From Prostheceraeus crozeri (lineage: Eukaryota > Platyhelminthes > Polycladida > Euryleptidae): a DNA stretch of 64,000 bases. The DNA is taken from the NCBI GenBank assembly GCA_907163375.1, contig CAJQUW010007429.1:248001-312000 (forward strand), in the 5' to 3' direction. Shown one piece after another: positions 59,737 to 64,000 of this stretch. Below the pieces are notes generated by a model. It saw nothing but the letters and a program-made list of their open reading frames with translations. It had not been told where the DNA came from and did no database searches. The position numbers were made by a program, and so were the translations under genes. Position 1 is the stretch's first letter. Each line of letters starts with the position of its first letter.

Positions 59737-60140
59737 AACCTCATGATGCGTTTGTCGCCATCCACTAAGACACTAAGCATTTATTTCGGGATGATCGAGG
59801 TGAACATATAGAATGATTCATCCAAATCCAAAGGGCTACAAAACTGAGTTTTGTTGCTTCCGGTTATGCAGTCAGATGTTATTGTTTTCTCTATTTTCGT
59901 ATGAGCAGTTGGTCATCACTCTGTGCTTTCGGTAGATCCACAGTGGGTCAAAATATTTTCTTTTATAAGGCTGCAAATATTCAACCAGTTGCCTTTCAGA
60001 TGACATTTTGATTGCGTCGCGTGTACATTCAAAGTCTATATCTCATTGTATAAAAGTGTTATATATGTATATCTAACTTTCTCATTGCCTGACATTTTGT
60101 TCATAAGTATCATAATAAATGAAATAATGAACTTGCAAGT
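59737..60140 (+). other. 3' UTR of the tau-like gene
   Basis: This is non-coding sequence from the TGA to just past a canonical AATAAA signal at 60114-60119. The end is an estimate, since cleavage usually falls 10-30 nt after the signal. Nothing else is recognised in it. Confidence 0.65.
60114..60119 (+). terminator. Polyadenylation signal AATAAA of the tau-like gene
   Basis: AATAAA lies 378 nt after the stop codon in an A/T-rich context and is the first canonical hexamer downstream of the last exon. Confidence 0.6.
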
Positions 60141-61386
60141 TTAATTGCTTTCCTATTCGTGATAAATAGACAAATAGCCTATTTTAGAAAATGATAGATG
60201 GGATGCAGAGCTTGCCAGTCGGTCTCTTGGATGAAGTGATTCATAGATAAGTATCAATTTTCCCACGTATTTCATGAAATAATTGTTCAAAATTTGTGAG
60301 TATCAAGGTATGTACTCGGTAATCCGAAGGAGAATTCTGTATTGAAAACTGGGAAAGGGTTATATGAAATAATGTCTAAGAAGCTATTATTTATTTAGAA
60401 CACCAAGGATAAATGATTATCATTTGCAACTGCACGAAATCAGAATTTGTGCAGTCAACAAGGGTTTTAATCGAGTAGGCTAATGACATCTTTTCTAGAA
60501 TCAGTTGGTTCGACCATATTAAATTTACCAGTCCGTTAATTGAAAATCAAATAAATATGGATGAACTAGCGGTCAATGCAGGGTTCGCAATTTTTCGATT
60601 CTTTACGAAATTAGTTTGCAATATTCCAAATTTATGCATTCAAACCTCGGCATTCCCGTTTTTCCGAGAATTTTTTGTTGAGATCTATTTAGGGTTTCCT
60701 GGATGTCACTACAATGGTCTCACAATTTAAAAATTTGTTATCTTCAAGGTATGACGACAGTAAGCTGCGGTCAGTGTGGCGGGTATTTCAGTCAGCGATG
60801 TCTACTAAAAATACACTCGATATCCTTTAGTCTTGCAAAATTCAAAGGCAGTATTTACAAGTAATTTGCTTCTCCGCCGTTTCGGGTCCCTAACCTTTAT
60901 CAATGAGAGATTTTCTATTTATTACGATGAACTATTTGCCGCAAATCTGTCGGACACGATTCAAGGGACCACAGGGCAAACGGAACACGTTCCTGGAACT
61001 AAGTGGGAAGCGGGTGATTAGGTCTGTGCTGATAATTTCTCACAGCACTTCGATTGAGCGTTATGGTTTTAGTTCAATTTAAAGCAGAGGTTGACATGTG
61101 GAAAATTGCGAAGCATATTCTCGAAGGCGGTGAAAGTGTTTTCCATGTACAGAGAAACTACAAAAGATCCTGTACACCTATCTATAATTAAATTATTAGA
61201 TAGGCCAATTAATTTTAGTTATTAGCCTACAGCGCGTCACAATTTGTTGTTCCTAAAAACTAAAAGTGGCATTTGATTATAACTCAATGATATAATTATA
61301 ATGAATAATATCTATTATTTCGCAAAAATGACACATGAGAAAAGAAAGCCACTTCATGTTGGTTTTGTATTTAGATTATTTGTGTG
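60141..61386. other. Downstream flank of the tau-like gene: nothing recognised
   Basis: AT-rich intergenic DNA. A palindrome CCTATCTATAATTAAATTA..AGATAGG lies at about 61179-61206. No gene is supported. Confidence 0.4.
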
Positions 61387-61410
61387 GCGTGCAGCGGACT
61401 TGCTGCACGC
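61387..61410. repeat. Perfect 9-bp stem hairpin
   Basis: GCGTGCAGC and GCTGCACGC are separated by GGACTT. This is a GC-rich hairpin in AT-rich DNA. No poly-T run follows, so there is no sign that it is a terminator. Confidence 0.7.
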
Positions 61411-62061
61411 TTAATTAAGTGCAGATTAACGATCGAGTTAAAATTAATAAAGTCCTATGGCAAGTAGGCCTAATACATTGGTGCATCGATATCCGAAGAA
61501 CACAAAAACTGATTGCGGCTCAATCCAACTAAGCCTATAGTACCAACTTTCAAGTCGCAGATTCTGATAGCCCCTTAGGCTGCACATAGTGATATATGAC
61601 CACTGCAGCTGTCCTTTTTAAGTAAAAATGCCTAATAAATGCTAAATGCCACTTCGCAAATGAAGTTAGGAAATTCAAGACTTGAGCTGTTAGCGTGATC
61701 GAACATTGTTTTCTATCCTTGCAAATATTGCACGGTATGTTCGCTGCAGTAGAATCCAGGGAATTATAGATAGCGTATCGGGAAGAACAACGCACGATGT
61801 TGCGAAATCTGCCTTGACAGGGAGAGGGTTAACATCTCGCGCTGCAGTGACTGCTTACATGACAAAGATAGAGCGAGAAGCTGTCCCTTCCAAGTTCCAA
61901 TGCATGCGATAACGTGACTCACACCTTTCATTACCTATGTGTAAATGTGTTAGCTGGGACATTGCTTCGTCTTGCTGACTATCAGACTGTCCGATTCTCA
62001 ACTTCGCTCGCCATAAAGTGCATTACCGTGTAACATATATTTTAAAGACAACGTTTAACCG
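61411..62061. other. Upstream region of the THAP ORF
   Basis: About 650 bp with no clear coding region. The part from 61700 to 61900 is GC-richer. It may contain the promoter of the THAP ORF, but no motif is convincing. Confidence 0.35.
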
Positions 62062-62448
62062 ATGGTGTTTTCGTGCTGCGTTCCTAATTGTCGCAGTGGC
62101 TATAAGCCCAGGAAAAATGAGGTCATTGAGAAATGCTCAATGTTTCAGTTTCCAACAGACCCTGCTCTACATTCAAGATGGATGTCTGCTATCCCACGAA
62201 AGGATTTTACTCCTAATGAGAATCACAGAGTGTGTGAGAAACACTTCAACGACCACGACTTCGAAACAACGTCGACCGACTCACGTGAAAGTAGACGGGA
62301 GAGTAGATTATCGCAAATTCTTCAGAGGAAACGATTGAAATCAACGGCAATTCCTTCAGTGTTCCCAGAGTGTCCTAAATATTTCACCAAATCTCCAACT
62401 GTTCCCCGATCTTCAAATTCGACTGCTGATTCCCGACAAAAGATATAA
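62062..62448 (+). CDS. Intronless THAP-domain protein, 128 aa
   Basis: The ATG lies in an acceptable context (ACCGATGG) and the frame runs to TAA. Residues 1-67 form a THAP zinc finger: C6-x3-C10, FQFP (28-31), W40, then C58-x2-H61 followed by F62 and HDF (65-67). The motif AIPSVF (96-101) matches the AVPTIF-type signature. THAP fingers bind DNA in transcription factors and in P-element-type transposases. The rest is short, basic and Ser-rich, with no catalytic domain. AATAAA lies at 62539-62544. It could be a small host gene, the first exon of a longer one, or an isolated transposase N-terminus; these cannot be separated here. Confidence 0.75.
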   Translation: MVFSCCVPNCRSGYKPRKNEVIEKCSMFQFPTDPALHSRWMSAIPRKDFTPNENHRVCEKHFNDHDFETTSTDSRESRRESRLSQILQRKRLKSTAIPSVFPECPKYFTKSPTVPRSSNSTADSRQKI

Positions 62449-62538
62449 TCTATAATTCCCTGAGTAGAATCATTTAGGACAACCTTTGGTATTTTAAATA
62501 GGAAAATCGAACAATTTTTCTCAAATGAAAATAGAAGA

Positions 62539-62544
62539 AATAAA
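62539..62544 (+). terminator. AATAAA signal after the THAP ORF
   Basis: Canonical hexamer about 90 nt after the stop codon. It is a plausible polyadenylation signal for the THAP ORF. Confidence 0.45.
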
Positions 62545-62800
62545 AACACCATGTTAATATTTCGAACATCTTCACCCTATCTTGGAATCATGCAATGCAC
62601 CACCATTCGAAAAAGGAGACCCGAAATATATAGCAATCCTGCTTTCAAGAAGTTTTATCCATCGGAACATGGACAATTTGAGGGGGTCCCCGGTCCTACG
62701 ACGCTAAAAATCACCCGGTCCTGATAGGTTTAAGTGGCCATAATCAGAATCGCACTAAATCGCGGGCATTTGGTGAACTATACAAAATTCAGAATACATA

Positions 62801-64000
62801 GGGCCGGTTTCATAAAAGCGTCATAAGCCTAGAACCGGTGTTAAAAGTCAAAACTTCATAAAATTGGAACGTTGCGCGTTTCATAACGCGGTTCTACGAA
62901 GAACTGGTTCTAACTTTAGAACCATTCCAGTTTCATGAAGAAATATTTTCTTAACACCGGTTCCAATTGAATGAAATTAGAACCTCATTCTAGAACTGAT
63001 CGAACGTGGTTCTAACTTCAATTGAATCGCCACTTCTCTCGAATGCACAATCGCAGCAAAGTAATGGCTGGGTATGTTTTAATGATTAGAAGCCTTCGCC
63101 GTGAGAGGGTATTCAGAGATAGAAGTAATCCTTTCGATATTCACGGTGAAACAGAATTTACCATCAGATATAGACTATCCAAATCAACAGCATATCTCCT
63201 TATTGAAGAAATTCGCCCGCAACTTCAAAGACAAACTCATCGGAACCACGCAATAACTCCCGAGGAACAGGTGTTTGCATTTCTTCGATTTTTGGCATCC
63301 GGCAATTTTTACACTTCCATCGGAGATTTACATGGTCTTTCTAAAGCAAGCGTCTGTCGGATTGTCAAACACGTATCTGACTCGATTGCGTGTTTATCGA
63401 ACCGATATATACGCATGCCGAGTACTACTAATGAAATACGAAAGATGAAGACTAGTTTTTACGAAAAGGCTAATTTCCCGGGAGTAATTGGTGTAATTGA
63501 TTGTGTACACATAACACTAGTCTTTAACATTGCTCCTCATGAAGGAGCTAGGTTCATTAATCGACATCATTGGTATTTAATCAATGTTCAAGTTATCGGC
63601 AGTGCTAATTTTGAAATTTGCAACATAGTTGCACGTTGGCCAGGAGCTGTGCATGATTCGAGGATATGGAATGGATCACGCGTATGTGCGCAATTTGAAA
63701 GTGGTGTATATGATGGTTATTTGCTAGGTGATGGTGGATATCCGTGTACTACTGCGATTCTAACTCCTCTTGCAAATCCGGTTAACCGAGCAGAAGCGCG
63801 TTACAACGATGCACATGTGAAAACACGTTCAACAATTGAGAGAACGTTTGGGATATGGAAGAGAAGATTCCCTTGTCTTAAATATGGCCTTCGACTTCAC
63901 GTATCAAAGGTTCCTCATCTCATCATTGCGGCTGCAGTAATTCACAACATGGCCATTAACAACGGTGATGAGCAATTTGAATTCGAAAGAGAGATTAACG
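62801..64000 (+). mobile_element. PIF/Harbinger DNA transposon, 5' part, runs off the window
   Basis: The left end starts GGGCCGGTTTCATAAA, a Harbinger-type terminus. It is followed by about 260 bp dense in subterminal motifs in both orientations (GAACCGGTGTTAA, GGTTCTAACTT, TTTCATAA), likely transposase-binding sites. The transposase frame opens at 63064 and stays open to the end. The right end and target duplication are outside the window, so completeness is unknown. Elements of this class usually carry a second Myb/SANT-like gene, which is not seen here. Confidence 0.85.
63064..64000 (+). CDS. PIF/Harbinger (HARBI1-like) transposase, partial at 3' end
   Basis: The frame is open for 312 codons from ATG at 63064 to the window edge without a stop. 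Domain order fits HARBI1: a helix-turn-helix-like region (residues 60-105, SKASVCRIV) and then a DDE nuclease. Catalytic residues are D146 in GVIDCVHI, D223 in GDGGYPC and E259 in IERTFGIWKRRF. WPGAVHDSRIW (residues 192-202) is also typical. HARBI1 is about 350 residues, so only 30-50 residues should be missing. Where many relatives have GTHI after the first Asp, this has CVHI. It could be an active or recently active transposase. A domesticated gene is unlikely given the element end 260 bp upstream. Confidence 0.92.
   Translation, partial: MAGYVLMIRSLRRERVFRDRSNPFDIHGETEFTIRYRLSKSTAYLLIEEIRPQLQRQTHRNHAITPEEQVFAFLRFLASGNFYTSIGDLHGLSKASVCRIVKHVSDSIACLSNRYIRMPSTTNEIRKMKTSFYEKANFPGVIGVIDCVHITLVFNIAPHEGARFINRHHWYLINVQVIGSANFEICNIVARWPGAVHDSRIWNGSRVCAQFESGVYDGYLLGDGGYPCTTAILTPLANPVNRAEARYNDAHVKTRSTIERTFGIWKRRFPCLKYGLRLHVSKVPHLIIAAAVIHNMAINNGDEQFEFEREIN

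Noticed and set aside
1-64000. CRISPR arrays, prokaryotic operons, phage or toxin systems, LTR retroelements
   Set aside because: No regularly spaced direct repeats with unique spacers, no Shine-Dalgarno-linked gene runs, and no paired long terminal direct repeats or capsid-type coding sequence were seen.

Overview
This is AT-rich eukaryotic DNA from an invertebrate animal, probably a protostome. The evidence is a spliced animal-type gene with long introns (up to about 19 kb), GT-AG borders, AATAAA signals, and a typical animal load of relic LINEs, tRNA-derived SINEs, Penelope-like elements, hAT, mariner, pogo and Harbinger transposons. The sequence does not fix the species. There are no prokaryotic operons, CRISPR arrays or phage genes. 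About 59 kb of the window is one plus-strand gene of the tau/MAP2/MAP4 family of microtubule-associated proteins. I trace twelve coding exons (618 to 59736) that join in frame to a 467-residue protein: a Ser/Pro/Arg-rich N-terminal arm (exon 1), three tau-type repeats (exons 2 to 4), seven further repeats each encoded by its own 90-nt phase-0 exon (exons 5 to 11), and a terminal exon with the tau-like closing half repeat and an acidic tail. That makes ten microtubule-binding repeats plus the closing half repeat, against four in human tau. The added cassettes sit exactly between the equivalents of tau repeat R4 and the closing half repeat. Several carry the same flanking intron sequence, so they arose by duplication of exon plus intron edges. 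Each is symmetric, so skipping any of them would keep the frame. This expanded array is the most interesting system in the window. Layout: 1-617 promoter and leader; 618-918 exon 1; 919-18741 intron 1, with a 90-bp minisatellite between GC-rich blocks (2.0-3.2 kb), a 3.4-kb antisense LINE with apurinic-type endonuclease, reverse transcriptase and PHD-like finger (6.0-9.4 kb), another LINE tail (12.3-12.8 kb), a tRNA-like SINE (13.8 kb) and two MITE candidates; 18742-40171 exons 2 to 11, with introns holding SINEs, LINE tails, pogo-type MITEs, Penelope-like fragments and a 689-bp nested palindromic element with an 11-bp target duplication; 40172-59514 intron 11, with a BED-finger hAT fragment, two hAT elements with terminal repeats and 8-bp target duplications (43.8 and 58.3 kb), a mariner-type element with 134-bp terminal repeats that contains a Penelope-like insertion (46.3-48.7 kb), and an older mariner relic (50.9-52.4 kb); 59515-60140 last exon and 3' UTR. 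Downstream are an intronless THAP-domain ORF (62062-62448) and the 5' part of a PIF/Harbinger element whose transposase frame is open to the window edge (63064-64000). Apart from the tau-like gene and possibly the THAP ORF, every coding signal I recognise belongs to a transposable element. Exon borders and families were read by eye; no searches or alignments were run.
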